Notes: generated by a model not told the origin, from the sequence alone. A stretch of 64,000 bases of DNA from Membranipora membranacea (GCA_914767715.1 OU612065.1:33664001-33728000); one strand, 5' to 3'; counted from the stretch's first letter, positions 1 through 11,267 are shown. A program made the numbers and translations.

Positions 1-444
1 TGATAATATACATATACTTCTATTGTCAATCAACATTCATTTTCTCAAATGTTTTTCATGCAGTGCCAGAACAAATAACTTCAAATAAGAAAAAGCGGAG
101 AGACAAAGAAAAATAATACACTAGTGATGAAATTAACAAGATTTAAAGTGTTTGAAAGATGTTAAAAAGAGTAAAATGAAAATTTGTACTTGGCTTTACT
201 TTGATGGTTATAGCCATCAATGTTATATGATATTGTATGATGTAATATGTTATATATGTCATATGATGTTATGGCCATGTATAATACCTCTGTATACTAC
301 CTGAACTGGGTATACCATCACTACATCATAAGCCATGGTTTTAGTGTCATTTCATCCACCATTATTCTAGTTACACACCCTACTGACCTTATGTTTTCAA
401 GTGGTTTAATAATTTGCGGTTAATGACAGAAACAGAATACTTAA

Positions 445-1121
445 AGGGATAATATACTTCTGATCTCTGTTTGGCAGCCAATGGAGCACAGAAAAATGTA
501 TGTACATACATAAACTCCTTATTTGTAATTCAAAACCCCTTGTTCTGCTCAAATGTGCATTCTAAATTGTAGTTGTGCATCTCCAACAAGAAATAAGACA
601 ACTAACAGAATTGCTTGTGATCTGAAAAAAAGCTGATTTTGTGAGCAGTTGTGTGCTCCTACCTCTTGGTTGGTATTTCAATTGTACAGATACTCAGAGT
701 GCGCATGTGCAATAATGATGACCTTTGGACTTTAGCTTGTTATTTTCTAACAGCCCAGCTTAACACTTTTACTACCATAACCGGATATGATAATAAAAGT
801 GTAAAGCTGGGCTGTTAGAAAATAACAAGCTAAAGTCCAAAGGTCATCATTATTGCACATGCGCACTCTGAGTATCTGTACAATTGAAACACCAACCAAG
901 AGATAGGAGCACACAACTGCTCACAAAATCAGCTTTTTTCAGATCACAAGCAATTCTGTTAGTTGTCTTATTTCTTGTTGGAGATGCACAACTCCAATTT
1001 AGAATGCACATTTGAGCAGAACAAGGGGTTTTGAATTTAAAAAAATAAGGAGTTTATGTATGTACATACATTTTTCTGTGCTCCATTGGCTACCAACAGA
1101 GATCAGAAGTGTATTATCCCT
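445..1121. mobile_element. Foldback MITE flanked by TTAA
   Basis: Two arms of about 330 bases are near-perfect reverse complements around a centre near 780. Termini read AGGGATAATA and its complement TATTATCCCT, and both ends are flanked by TTAA (441-444 and 1122-1125). No ORF is present. TTAA target duplication is typical of piggyBac-type transposition, so this is probably a non-autonomous passenger. The RNA would form a very long hairpin. Confidence 0.8.
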
Positions 1122-1175
1122 TTAATATGTTCGTGTATATTCTACCATGACACCACAAAAAGATGTGTGCATCAG

Positions 1176-1240
1176 TAGTATGACTTTAGCTTGGCATGCA
1201 GAGGGTCCCAGGTTCTACTCCCGGTTGGGGAAGGGATTTT
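1176..1240 (+). repeat. tRNA-derived SINE-like fragment
   Basis: Contains an anticodon-arm-like stretch (TTGGCATGCAGAGGG) followed by a Pol III B-box-like GGTTCTACTCCCGG. It lacks a convincing acceptor stem, so it is a SINE head or tRNA relic rather than a working tRNA gene. Confidence 0.35.
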
Positions 1241-1415
1241 TGTAGTTGAGCTAAAAGCTTAAAATTTTCTCATCTTTATCAAACTTACCAGAAATTAGCG
1301 GGCCTTAAATCCGTGAATAATTAAGACTAGTGAAAAAGGTTGGAGTTGTGCCCTCCTCGAATTAGGAGCCCGCGAATTATTTTTTTGGTAAAGACTATTT
1401 TATATTATATTACAG

Positions 1416-1556
1416 CATGTGTACAATAGTTAACCTCACAGAGCTGAATGTATGTGGTAATGAGGACCTGCAGATATTACCAGAGTGGATCTGTAAGTTG
1501 GAGAACTTGACAAAGTTAGATGTGTCATACTGCGGTCTGGAGGAACTACCAGAGAG
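1416..1556 (+). CDS. Type-1 LRR exon 1 (47 codons)
   Basis: Acceptor TATTACAG, donor AG/GTAAAT, phase 2 on both sides. Encodes two LRRs beginning MCTIVNLTELNVCGN and ending YCGLEELPE. Compared with its neighbours it has CGNED at the first beta-strand exit and WICKLEN in the middle. It is followed by the 'gcgctgatc' intron type. Confidence 0.8.
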
Positions 1557-1793
1557 GTAAATAGCGCTGATCAATTAGCATGAATATTTGTTTGCGATGA
1601 TTTATGTGTACTAAAATGCCAAGCATTGGACAGCTAATGACCTTTGAGACAGTTCTCAAAGTTTTGAACAAGATAAAATGCAATATGAAGGTAACGTAAA
1701 TAGTTGTGAAGTCATGACAATTTCAGATGATGTGAGGTGAATTTCTGGTAACAAAATGAAACTATGAAGATTTACTGATCTTATATATTACAG

Positions 1794-1934
1794 CATGTGT
1801 ACAATGGTTAACCTCACGGAGCTGAATGTGAGACATAACAGGAGCCTGAAGAGATTACCAGACTGGATCTGTAAGATGAAGAGCTTGACAAAGTTAGATG
1901 TGCCATACTGCGGTCTGGAGGAACTACCAGAGAG
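1794..1934 (+). CDS. Type-1 LRR exon 2
   Basis: 141 nt, phase 2/2. Two LRRs; the variable stretch is VRHNRSL and the second repeat carries DVPYCGLEELPE. It is followed by the same 'gcgctgatc' intron type as exon 1. Confidence 0.8.
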
Positions 1935-2171
1935 GTAAATAGCGCTGATCAATTAGCATGAATATTTGTTTGCGATGATTTATATGCACTAAAGTGCCAA
2001 GCATTGGACAGCTAATGACCTCTGTGACAGTTCTCAAAGTTTTGAACAGGATAAAATGCAATATAAAAGTAACGTAAATAGTTGTGAAGTCATGACAATT
2101 TCAGATGATGTGAGGTGAATTTCTGGTAACAAAATGAACCTATGAAGATTTACTGATCTTATATATTACAG

Positions 2172-2312
2172 CATGTGTACATTGGTTAACCTCACGGAGC
2201 TGAATGTGAGAGGTAACACGAGCCTGAAGAGATTACCAGACTGGATCTGTAAGATGAAGAGCTTGACAAAGTTAGCTGTGTCACACTGTAGTCTACAGGA
2301 ACTGCCAGAGAG
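2172..2312 (+). CDS. Type-1 LRR exon 3
   Basis: 141 nt, phase 2/2. MCTLVNLTELNVRGNTSL and LAVSHCSLQELPE; the Ala replaces Asp at the second strand. The following intron is of the second type ('cagacgtgttg'). Confidence 0.8.
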
Positions 2313-2546
2313 GTAAATCAGACGTGTTGATCCATGCCCATTTCTCTCTGTTTTTGCTGTTATTTTCGCCTTGTCAGTTAGATGTGTCAATTTATTTAAT
2401 ATAATATCAAATTGAGGTTGATTTGTAAAATCCGAATGCAAGCTCTATAAAATTGATACTCAAGGCATGACAATTTCAGATGATGTGAGGTGAATTTCTG
2501 GGAACAAAATGAAACTATGAAGATTTACTGATCTTATATATTACAG

Positions 2547-2687
2547 CATGTGTACAATGGTTAACCTCACAGAGCTGAATGTATGTGGTAATGAGGACCT
2601 GAAGAGATTACCAGACTGGATCTGTGAGATGAAGAGCTTGACAAAGTTAGATGTGTCACACTGTAGTCTACAGGAACTGCCAGAGAG
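2547..2687 (+). CDS. Type-1 LRR exon 4
   Basis: 141 nt, phase 2/2. Shares VCGNEDL with exon 1 in its first half but HCSLQELPE with exon 3 in its second half, which looks like a recombinant of two exon types. Confidence 0.8.
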
Positions 2688-2921
2688 GTAAATCAGACGT
2701 GTTGATCCATGCCCATTTCTCTCTGTTTTTGCTGTTATTTTCGCCTTGTCAGTTAGATGTGTCAATTTATTTAATATAATATCAAATTGAGGTTGATTTG
2801 TAAAATCCGAATGCAAGCTCTATAGAATTGATCCTCAAGGCATGACAATTTCAGATGATGTGAGGTGAATTTCTGGGAACAAAATGAACCTATGAAGATT
2901 TACTGACCTTATATATTACAG

Positions 2922-3062
2922 CATGTGTACAATGTTTAATCTCACGGAGCTAGATGTGAGAGGTAACAGGAGCCTGAAGAGATTACCAGACGGGATCTGT
3001 AAGATGAAGAGCTTGACAAAGTTAGATGTGTCATACTGTAGTCTACAGGAACTGCCAGAGAG
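2922..3062 (+). CDS. Type-1 LRR exon 5
   Basis: 141 nt, phase 2/2. MCTMFNLTELDVRGNRSL, PDGICKM, YCSLQELPE. Its sequence is identical to exon 7, and the flanking introns are copied too. Confidence 0.8.
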
Positions 3063-3296
3063 GTAAATCAGACGTGTTGATCCATGCCCATTTCTCTCTG
3101 TTTTTGCTGTTATTTTCGCCTTGTCAGTTAGATGTGTCAATTTATTTAATATAATATCAAATTGAGGTTGATTTGTAAAATCCGAATGCAAGCTCTATAA
3201 AATTGATCCTCAAGGCATGACAATTTCAGATGATGTGAGGTGAATTTCTGGGAACAAAATGAAACTATGAAGATTTACTGATCTTATATATTACAG

Positions 3297-3437
3297 CGTG
3301 TGTACAATGGTTAACCTCACGGAGCTGAATGTGAGTGGTCAATGGAGCCTGAAGAGATTACCAGACTGGATCTGTAAGTTGGAGAATTTGACAAAGTTAG
3401 ATGTGTCAGACTGTAGGCTACAGGAACTGCCAGAGAG
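3297..3437 (+). CDS. Type-1 LRR exon 6
   Basis: 141 nt, phase 2/2. The only copy beginning Val-Cys-Thr instead of Met-Cys-Thr. Variable stretch VSGQWSL; Gln replaces the conserved Asn of the LRR ladder. The second repeat has SDCRLQELPE. Confidence 0.8.
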
Positions 3438-3671
3438 GTAAATCAGACGTGTTGATCCATGCCAATTTCTCTCTGTTTTTGCTGTTATTTTCGCCTTGTC
3501 AGTTAGATGTGTCAATTTATTTAATATAATATCAAATTGAGGTTGATTTGTAAAATCCGAATGCAAGCTCTATAGAATTGATCCTCAAGGCATGACAATT
3601 TCAGATGATGTGAGGTGAATTTCTGGGAACAAAATGAACCTATGAAGATTTACTGACCTTATATATTACAG

Positions 3672-3812
3672 CATGTGTACAATGTTTAATCTCACGGAGC
3701 TAGATGTGAGAGGTAACAGGAGCCTGAAGAGATTACCAGACGGGATCTGTAAGATGAAGAGCTTGACAAAGTTAGATGTGTCATACTGTAGTCTACAGGA
3801 ACTGCCAGAGAG
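3672..3812 (+). CDS. Type-1 LRR exon 7 (identical to exon 5)
   Basis: 141 nt, phase 2/2, base-for-base the same as exon 5. It arose by a recent 750-bp tandem duplication that also copied the introns on both sides. Confidence 0.8.
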
Positions 3813-4046
3813 GTAAATCAGACGTGTTGATCCATGCCCATTTCTCTCTGTTTTTGCTGTTATTTTCGCCTTGTCAGTTAGATGTGTCAATTTATTTAAT
3901 ATAATATCAAATTGAGGTTGATTTGTAAAATCCGAATGCAAGCTCTATAAAATTGATCCTCAAGGCATGACAATTTCAGATGATGTGAGGTGAATTTCTG
4001 GGAACAAAATGAAACTATGAAGATTTACTGATCTTATATATTACAG

Positions 4047-4187
4047 CATGTGTACAATGGTTAACCTCACTGAGCTGAATGTGAGAGGTAACTGGAGCCT
4101 GAAGAGATTACCAGACTGGATCTGTGAGATGAAGAGCTTGACAAATAAAGATGTGTCAGAGTGCGAACTAGAGGAACTACCAGAGAG
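4047..4187 (+). CDS. Type-1 LRR exon 8
   Basis: 141 nt, phase 2/2. VRGNWSL, then SLTNKDVSECELEELPE, where the framework Leu of the second LRR strand is Lys, which may weaken that repeat. It is followed by the first intron type again, as after exons 1 and 2. Confidence 0.78.
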
Positions 4188-4426
4188 GTAAATAGCGCTG
4201 ATCAATTAGCATGAATATTTGTTTGCGATGATTTATGCGCACTAAAATGCGAAGCATTGGACAGCTAATGACCTTTGAGACAGTTCTCAAAGTTTTGAAC
4301 AGGATAAAATGCAATAAATAAAGGTAACGTAAATAGGTGTGAAGTCATGACAATTTCAGATGATGTGAGGTGAATTTCTGGTAACAAAATGAACCTATGA
4401 AGATTTACTGATCTTATATATTACAG

Positions 4427-4567
4427 CATGTGTACAATGGTTAACCTCACGGAGCTGAATGTGAGAAGTAACTTGAGCCTGAAGAGATTACCAGACGGGA
4501 TCTGTGAGATGAAGAGCTTGACAAAGTTAGATGTGTCACACTGTAGTCTACAGGAACTGCCAGAGAG
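4427..4567 (+). CDS. Type-1 LRR exon 9
   Basis: 141 nt, phase 2/2. VRSNLSL, PDGICEM, HCSLQELPE. Last member of the regular array; the intron similarity ends near 4720, after which the sequence is unrelated. Confidence 0.8.
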
Positions 4568-4720
4568 GTAAATCAGACGTGTTGATCCATGCCCATTTCT
4601 CTCTGTTTTTGCTGTTATTTTCGCCTTGTCAGTTAGATGTGTCAATTTATTTAATATAATATCAAATTGAGGTTGATTTGTAAAATCCGAATGCAAGCTC
4701 TATAAAATTGATCCTCAGCA

Positions 4721-5219
4721 GGCTAACCATAAATACTATCCTCTAGGGTTATGGTATTCTGCATGATAATAATAATAATAAAGTTTTTGGCCAAACTTGA
4801 TAGCTGGTAGTTTTTGAGTTGTCGGCACCTAGTTCTTAAGAAAGGCGGAGCATTCTTATTTGTATGCATTTAGGGTAAGTCAATCTGCATGATATGTGAA
4901 AATCTTTGATGAAATTTCTTATCCACAGCAGAGATTGATGGTGGCCACGATTTCATTGGTCAACCAGTTTTCAAATTGGATTGTGGCTTTTGCCATTTTA
5001 GGGCTACTCTCATGATATATACAAAATTACCCTGTCTTTGTATTTTCTAATGTAGCCTAAGATCACTCAGTCTCCCATCAGGTACATCTTCCCTCTAAAA
5101 ACAACTAAGTATGATAAACTTTGAGATAACCTTGAAGTTTCATCAAATATCAGGAGTCGGCACAAAGCTCCCTCTGTTTTCACTAAAACTTATTTAAGGT
5201 TTTGAATGAGTAGGTCCAA
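4721..5219. other. No gene seen
   Basis: AT-rich anonymous sequence with a short (ata)n run near 4766. No splice-bounded LRR exon or recognisable element. Confidence 0.5.
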
Positions 5220-5700
5220 AATCAGGACTGGAGTAAAGCCATAGATTCAAACAATAGTCAAAACTCCATAGAAAACTTCATAGCTACACTTCAAGCTATC
5301 AAAAAAGCACATGAATTCGATTTTAGACAGCCTTGGATGACAACCGAATTGTACTCACTCACATAGGAACATACCCGACTTCATCGTAAGGTGAAAAAGA
5401 TTCCTATAACCTAGTACTCAAGAAAAATTATCAGAAATTACAAATTATGTTTTAAATTAAGAACGCTAAAAGAGATTATTTTGCACACAAATTTGAGTCA
5501 TGTAAGAACAACAAAAATTGAAAAATGAAAATATATCAGAAAAATCATCACTAAGAGCGAGACAAAAGATAGTAATTTAATGATAAAAAAGGATGGTTCT
5601 GAGATCACTGATCCGTTAGGAACTGCTGAAAAGTTTAACCAATTTTTTGTGAGTATTGGGTCGTCACTAGCTAATGATTTACCAGAAACTTCATGTGATT
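5220..5700 (+). mobile_element. Decayed LINE fragment (linker before reverse transcriptase)
   Basis: Interrupted frames translate to sequence typical of the region between endonuclease and reverse transcriptase in CR1/L2/Jockey-like elements. The clearest stretch, 5580-5700, reads through AEKFNQFFVSIGSSLAND. Several stops and frameshifts are present. Confidence 0.65.
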
Positions 5701-6503
5701 ATGAGGGCTCTTGAAAATTTGATGAAATTTGTTTTTAGAGATTAAATCTGTAATTAGCAAGCAGGAGACAAAGGAAGCCAAAGGGTGCGATTTAATTAGC
5801 GCATGTACAATAAAAGAAAACTACCTGAGGTGCTCACACTCAAAACCTTTCATGCCTTTTAAGCTAGTTCAGGCTTGATCAACAGATTAACTGGTTCAGA
5901 CTGACACTATCAGGGAAATATCAGCAGATTTACTGACAACTTTAGTTAGCTTCAAACGATATTCCGCTAATATATAAAACTTTGAAACATAGAAATTCGA
6001 GAAGAAATTTGAGAATATCAAATTTTATTTTACATCCAAAATATATAATCCCCTTTGATAGAACTTACCTGTCTCAAAGTTGTAGGCTGGGCATGTTACA
6101 GAGACCAGGTTATCTTTTAGTTAAGCCAATGCAGAATCACAACCCAAAGCCTGTAGGTCAGATTCACTTTCTCCCATCTCTATCCAGGTTAATCAAGGAT
6201 TTCAAGAAATTTCTTGAAATCCTTTGGTTAATAGACCACCCAATAGTGATTTCGTACATGTGCTCCATTTTGGCGCCAAACATCTCATAAAAGTTTGTTT
6301 ACATTGATAAGGAAGAATTTGATGTCAGGAGTGGGACTCTCATAAACAATGCCCTATCCTATCAAACAATATTTACTGATAAATAAATTTACTAATTTTT
6401 CTCAGTAAATAGTAATTATTTTTGAAAATCAGCATAGCTGCACATTCCTCAGCTATATTTGACTCTGCGGATGGATTTTTGAAAGCTTATTTTCTATATT
6501 TAA

Positions 6504-8324
6504 GGTATAGTAACGATGACGGTGAATTTTCATTATACCTTTATGGTCAGATAGGTAATTTGAAACTATTGCGTATACAAATTTTTTGCAATATCTTCAT
6601 CAGTTTATTTTTTATTGCCAACTACAGTATTTACTACAATTACTACGAATATTATGAAACAGAGCGCGAGAAAATTATTTATGAATGAAACTATTCCCAC
6701 TTTGCGCATGACGCAACGAGCTATACCAGCAGTGTGTGAAATCAGCTATTAGCTGGAAATGGTGGCGTAATAGCAGTCTGATAACACAAACAACTGCTTT
6801 TGGCATGGCAATCAGAAGATAATGACATCATTGATCATGAAACAATAGGATATTTGAATATGACAGAACAGGCTTAAAAATGGGCAAAGTCATCTTTTCA
6901 ATGTCAGGAGGAAGACAATTCACTCTGTCATTTTTACAGCTGATGTTGAAATATCCTGGGGGGTCTTTCAATTAAAAACAGCCAAAATCGCAATCTGATC
7001 GCTCACTCGGTGAGTGAGTGATATCTGCTAGGCTCTCGCTTTCAGATCACTCAGTCACTTGATGGAACTATATACATTCTGAGTGAGCGATTTGGGAGCG
7101 ATTTTCTCTAATTGAATCACCAAGTGAGTGATAATTTTGAGCGATGTGATAGTGATAACTTGCTTTAGTAAAGGATCGCTCTTTTTAAATTGAAAGACCC
7201 CCTGCTGATTCCCACATTATTGGTCTTCAAATTAGGTCAACCGGAAACATCTCTGTTTCATTCATAAAAACTTATTAACTGATTACCAAGTGGAGATTAT
7301 GTTGTATTATTGGCGACAGATTTGGATAAACATGTCCAAACTCGTCAAATACCATCATATAACAAAGTTGAAATCATAACTCACTCCTTCCAAGAGGAAT
7401 ATAATATGGAATTCACAGGGGATAAGTGACAAATTGTGATTTAAGAGGTGAGTCACCCCCAGAGAACAAGTTTTCTTCCTGTGTTCTGTAAGTCAACTTT
7501 GAGAGGTGATACAGTTGTTGCTATGGTAGCTAAGTCAAAGAGCAACATCACCCGCTGTTATCAGTTGGTCTTACTAAAATAATTGATAATCAATCAATGC
7601 TGAGGCCTTCTATATTTTCAGAAAAATAACGGCATATCATACCATGTTTTGTCATTGAGAAAATAATCAAACATCCCCTACTGATAGAAATGAGAGCTTG
7701 TAAAGGGTTAATGATGGTTTATCAATTACGCATTGGTCACGCAGTTGTCATGAAGAGCCAATGCATGCCACAGATACGATAAATCATGTCAGGTGCTCAA
7801 ATTGTAATAGATAAATTACCAAATGCACAGATGAGCTGAGGAGCAAATAATACTTTTCTTTACAAGGTGGTGTCCACTCCCAAAGTCTTTGTAGGAGAAT
7901 ATTTTATCCATATATAATACATTTTGAAGTCTCTAGAATTGATAACAAGTGTTTTTTATGCTGTCAGAGTACAATTCAGATGTGATGAAAAGAGACCTCA
8001 TGTCTGGCACATAATTATGCGGCGCTTCATTGCGCACAAAAAAGCACTCAGGAGCAAAATTGAAGGAATGTTATGATAAATAATTCAACCTCACCTTCTT
8101 TATGAACCGTTATTCAAAAATCAAGAAGAAAACTTTTTCCATCTCTATGCTACAGCTGCCTGAGAGTTCCCTGTCCAGCAAAATATGTGATTTTCGTGCA
8201 GTCATGACGCGACGTCAAGAGACGTTATGTCCTCGATTCTCATAGAAATATACTCCTACCCAGATGGTCTTCCATATGTGCCAAAATCACTAAATCGGAC
8301 ATTTTTTTTAGGCGTTACTATACC
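6504..8324. mobile_element. TTAA-flanked non-autonomous DNA transposon, 1.8 kb
   Basis: Twelve-base inverted termini GGTATAGTAACG / CGTTACTATACC with TTAA on both sides (6500-6503, 8325-8328). The four other copies of this intron block have the uninterrupted site, so the insertion and its target duplication are visible by comparison. No transposase-length ORF. It carries a nested MITE at 6959-7202. Confidence 0.8.
6959..7202. mobile_element. MITE with GGGGGTCTTTCAATT termini, copy 1
   Basis: Inverted termini GGGGGTCTTTCAATT / AATTGAAAGACCCCC enclose a body rich in GTGAGTGA and GAGCGAT words. Related copies lie at 51882-52130, 39835-40003 (partial) and 62583-62830 (decayed). Confidence 0.75.
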
Positions 8325-8659
8325 TTAAAAGAAAGTAAAATATGAAAAACTGTAGGAATACAATACATTTGACTACTCATTCTTTTCCCGAGTTCAGTTT
8401 TTAGTTATATTACAATGGCTAGGCTCGATGTGATTACCATGCTGTCAAAGTTATTAGGATGTAAATTTGAGCATAGCACATTGGTAAAAGTAACTTGCCT
8501 TTTTTGTCCCTAATATTACCCCCCCCCCCCCCCACACAAGAAAACTGCTGCATGTGTAGTAACAAGTCTCTATAATGAATGCTGGACCTGAACCGCAGGC
8601 CACCTTCAAATCTGAGGTGCTCATACTCTGAACCTTTCACGCAGGGTTATAGGCTTAAA

Positions 8660-9240
8660 CTTGTTTTTTTTTAACAAAATTTTCTACAAAATAAGCTGTC
8701 AAGAAAAAACTAAAAAAGGGAAAAAGATCAATCAAGATGGCGAAAAAAATAATCAGAACAGCAACATTTGAACAATTTATAATGGAGTATTGGAACATAA
8801 ATTAAATGGTATATTGTTAAAAGTAGATGCTATCATATTAACTAAGAAGTTGTTTGAAGCTAGGTGTAGCTTGAACATGTCTCTCATATTAAAAATGCGC
8901 GAAAAATTAGAATTTTCTAACATAAATGGTGGACATATCTTGTTTATCAATTGATGTCCAGTTGTGAATATGCTGAGCACTGGTAGATGTAGGTGTAATG
9001 ACCCTGATAATTCATTAGTTGGTACCAGGTGATTAGGAATGATTTGTATATTACATATCAACCTTAAGGCTCTCTTCTGGAGTAAAAATATGTCCTTTAG
9101 TATGTAGTTTGGTGATAGGTTGTAGTAAATATGGATACCACTTATGATGTGGCAAAAAATTAAATGATGGTAAAGTATAAAAGATGTTTTGTTGTCAAAA
9201 AACGCCTACAAAGTTGTTATAGTGTAATTGCTTTTGCTTC
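8660..9240 (-). mobile_element. 5'-truncated LINE tail, copy 1
   Basis: The minus strand encodes the C-terminal end of a CR1/L2-like reverse transcriptase ORF. The pattern, roughly FLLQKRALRLICNIQIIP then a long tail, is the usual post-RT region. Five further copies lie near 10.1, 13.4, 27.8, 31.4 and 37.0 kb, each in the same position between block gamma and an LRR exon, so they spread by segmental duplication rather than by separate insertions. Confidence 0.65.
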
Positions 9241-9457
9241 CTTTTAACGGACAAAGGAAACATGGTCATGCCATGTTAGCCTGCCATTCATGATGAAACC
9301 TAACAGTTTTCTTTCAGGCTTTATCAACAGACTTACTGGTTCAGACTGACATTATTAGGGGAATATCAACTGATTCTCTGACTATGTCCATAATAAATAC
9401 TGTAAAAAAATACATTAACGAATCTTATCACATCACAATCTGTGTTCTCTGTTATAG

Positions 9458-9598
9458 TCTAGGAACATTGACCAGCCTGGAAGAGCTGATGTTAGATGGT
9501 AATGAATCACTGACAGAGTTACCAGATGAGATCGGGGGATTGAAGAGTCTACGGACATTAAATGTATCAAAGTGTGGCCTCACCAGTCTGCCAAGCAG
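9458..9598 (+). CDS. Type-2 LRR exon 1
   Basis: Acceptor CTCTGTTATAG, donor CAG/GTAAAT, 141 nt, phase 2/2. Encodes two LRRs, SLGTLTSLEELMLDGNESL then LTELPDEIGG and LNVSKCGLTSLPS. It has the same length and phase as type-1 exons but an independent sequence. Confidence 0.8.
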
Positions 9599-10094
9599 GT
9601 AAATATATATATATTCATATACATTCATTACATATTGAGTTTGAGTCGCATCAAGAACATATTGATGTGCACTGAATGAATTTATATATATATATAATAT
9701 ATATAAATTCATTGCATGTTGAGTTTAGGAACTCTAAGAACTTATTGATGTGTGCTGAATCTCAAGCTCTAAGCTGAAAATATTGCATTATGAGACTGGT
9801 GTGTAGAATGCAATTACCAACAAGGTGAGTCTCGATTGCAATTTTTTGTCAAATTTTTATAAACGCTGTAGGACGTAAATATTAACTGCATGATATTGTC
9901 ATAAACCAATTTTATGGCAGGATGTTAAGGATTTGTCTAAAGTAACTTGCCTTTTTTGTCCCTAATATTACCCCCCACACAAGAAAACTGCTGCATGTGT
10001 AGTAACAAGTCTCTATAATGAATGCTGGACCTGAACCGCAGGCCACCTTCAAATCTGAGGTGCTCATACTCTAAACCTTTGACACGGGGTTATA

Positions 10095-10700
10095 GGCTTA
10101 AACTTGTTTTTTTAAATGTTTTACAAAATTAGCTGTCGAGAAAAAACTAAAAAAGGGAAAAAATCAATCAAGATGGCGAAAGAAATAATCAGAACATCAA
10201 CATTTCAATAATTTATAATTGAGTATTGGAACCTAAATTAAATGGTATATTGTTAAAAGTAGATGCTATCATATTAACTAAGAAGTTATTTGAAGTTAGG
10301 TGTAGCTTGAACATGTCTCTCATATTAAAAATGCGCGAAAAATTAGAATTTTCTAACATAAATGGTGGACATGTCTTGTTTACCAATTGATGTCCAGTTA
10401 TGCAAGTAAAATATATCTTGAGCACTGGTAGATGTAGAAGGTGTAATGACCCTGATAATTCATTAGTTGGTACCAGGTGATAAGGAATGATTTGTATATT
10501 ACATATCAACCTGAAGGCTCTCTTCTGGAGTAAAAATATGTCCTTTAGTATATAGTTTGGTGATAGGTTGTATAGTAAGTATGGATACTACTTATGATGT
10601 GGCAAAAAATTAAATGATGGTAAAGTATATAAGATGTTTTGTTTTCAAAAAACGCCTACAAAGTTGTTATAGTGTAATTGCCTTTGCTTCCTTTTAACGG
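10095..10700 (-). mobile_element. 5'-truncated LINE tail, copy 2
   Basis: Same post-reverse-transcriptase coding tail as the 8.66-kb copy, with the open frame at 10213-10509 on the minus strand. Confidence 0.65.
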
Positions 10701-10908
10701 ACTAAGGAAACATGGTCATGCCATGTTAGCCTGTCATTCATGATGAAACCTAACCGTTTTCATTCAGGCTTTATCAACAGACTAACTGGTTCAGACTGAC
10801 ATTAGTAGGGGAATGTCAACTGATTTGCTGACTATTTTTATAATAAATACTGTAAAAAAATACATTTACCTAATCTTATCATAACACTATATGTGTTCTC
10901 TGTTATAG

Positions 10909-10970
10909 TCTAGGATCTCTGACCAGCCTAAAGGTGCTGTTGTTAGCATAGCTGTTGGTGATAGGTGGTT
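10909..10970 (+). pseudogene. Broken type-2 LRR exon
   Basis: The acceptor and first 14 codons match type-2 LRR exons (LGSLTSLKVLLL), then a TAG stop appears and the similarity ends. No donor. A paralogous broken exon at 28629 has the same lesion, so it predates the segmental duplication. Confidence 0.7.
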
Positions 10971-11267
10971 TTGGTATGACAACACCTGAGAGTTAGAATC
11001 TAAAATACAAATATAGAATTCATTGTAAAGTCATAGATACCGAAGCACAACCCAAGTATTTACATTAAATCTGAGGTGCTCATATTCTCAAAAGATTTCA
11101 TGCAGGGTTGGGCTGAAGCTAGTTCAGGCTTGATCAACAGTCTAACTGGTTCAGACTGACGTTATCAGGGGATTATCAACTGATTTACTGACTATCCCTA
11201 TAAAAAATACTACATATAAATACATTACCGAATCTTATCACATCACAATCTGTGTTCTCTGTTATAG

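Larger units (their letters stand above)
1557..4720. repeat. Tandem LRR exon-intron array, nine units of 375-380 bp
   Basis: Exon starts are spaced 378, 378, 375, 375, 375, 375, 375 and 380 bases apart. Two intron types occur: one after exons 1, 2 and 8, the other after exons 3-7 and 9. The last part of the intron, from 'catgacaatttcagatg' to the acceptor, is shared by both types. Confidence 0.9.
5945..8660. repeat. Intron block alpha-gamma copy 1, interrupted by a transposon
   Basis: Block alpha (about 5975-6503) and block gamma (8325-8660) match contiguous copies near 12.6-13.4, 19.5-20.3, 30.3-31.1 and 36.2-37.0 kb. Here they are split by the 1.8-kb insertion described separately. Only a scrap of the upstream beta block is present. 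Confidence 0.75.

Noticed and set aside
1416-4567. CRISPR-like or satellite array (regular units with variable segments)
   Set aside because: The unit is 375 bp, the variable parts are coding exons with splice sites, and the genome is animal.
2166-4696. Series of near-identical minus-strand ORFs of about 91 codons
   Set aside because: They lie antisense across LRR exons and introns; the conserved halves are intron sequence, and the plus-strand exons explain the pattern.
8519-8533. Poly-C run, and a poly-G run near 48113-48127
   Set aside because: Simple homopolymers; other copies of the same block have shorter runs, so probably slippage or sequencing error.
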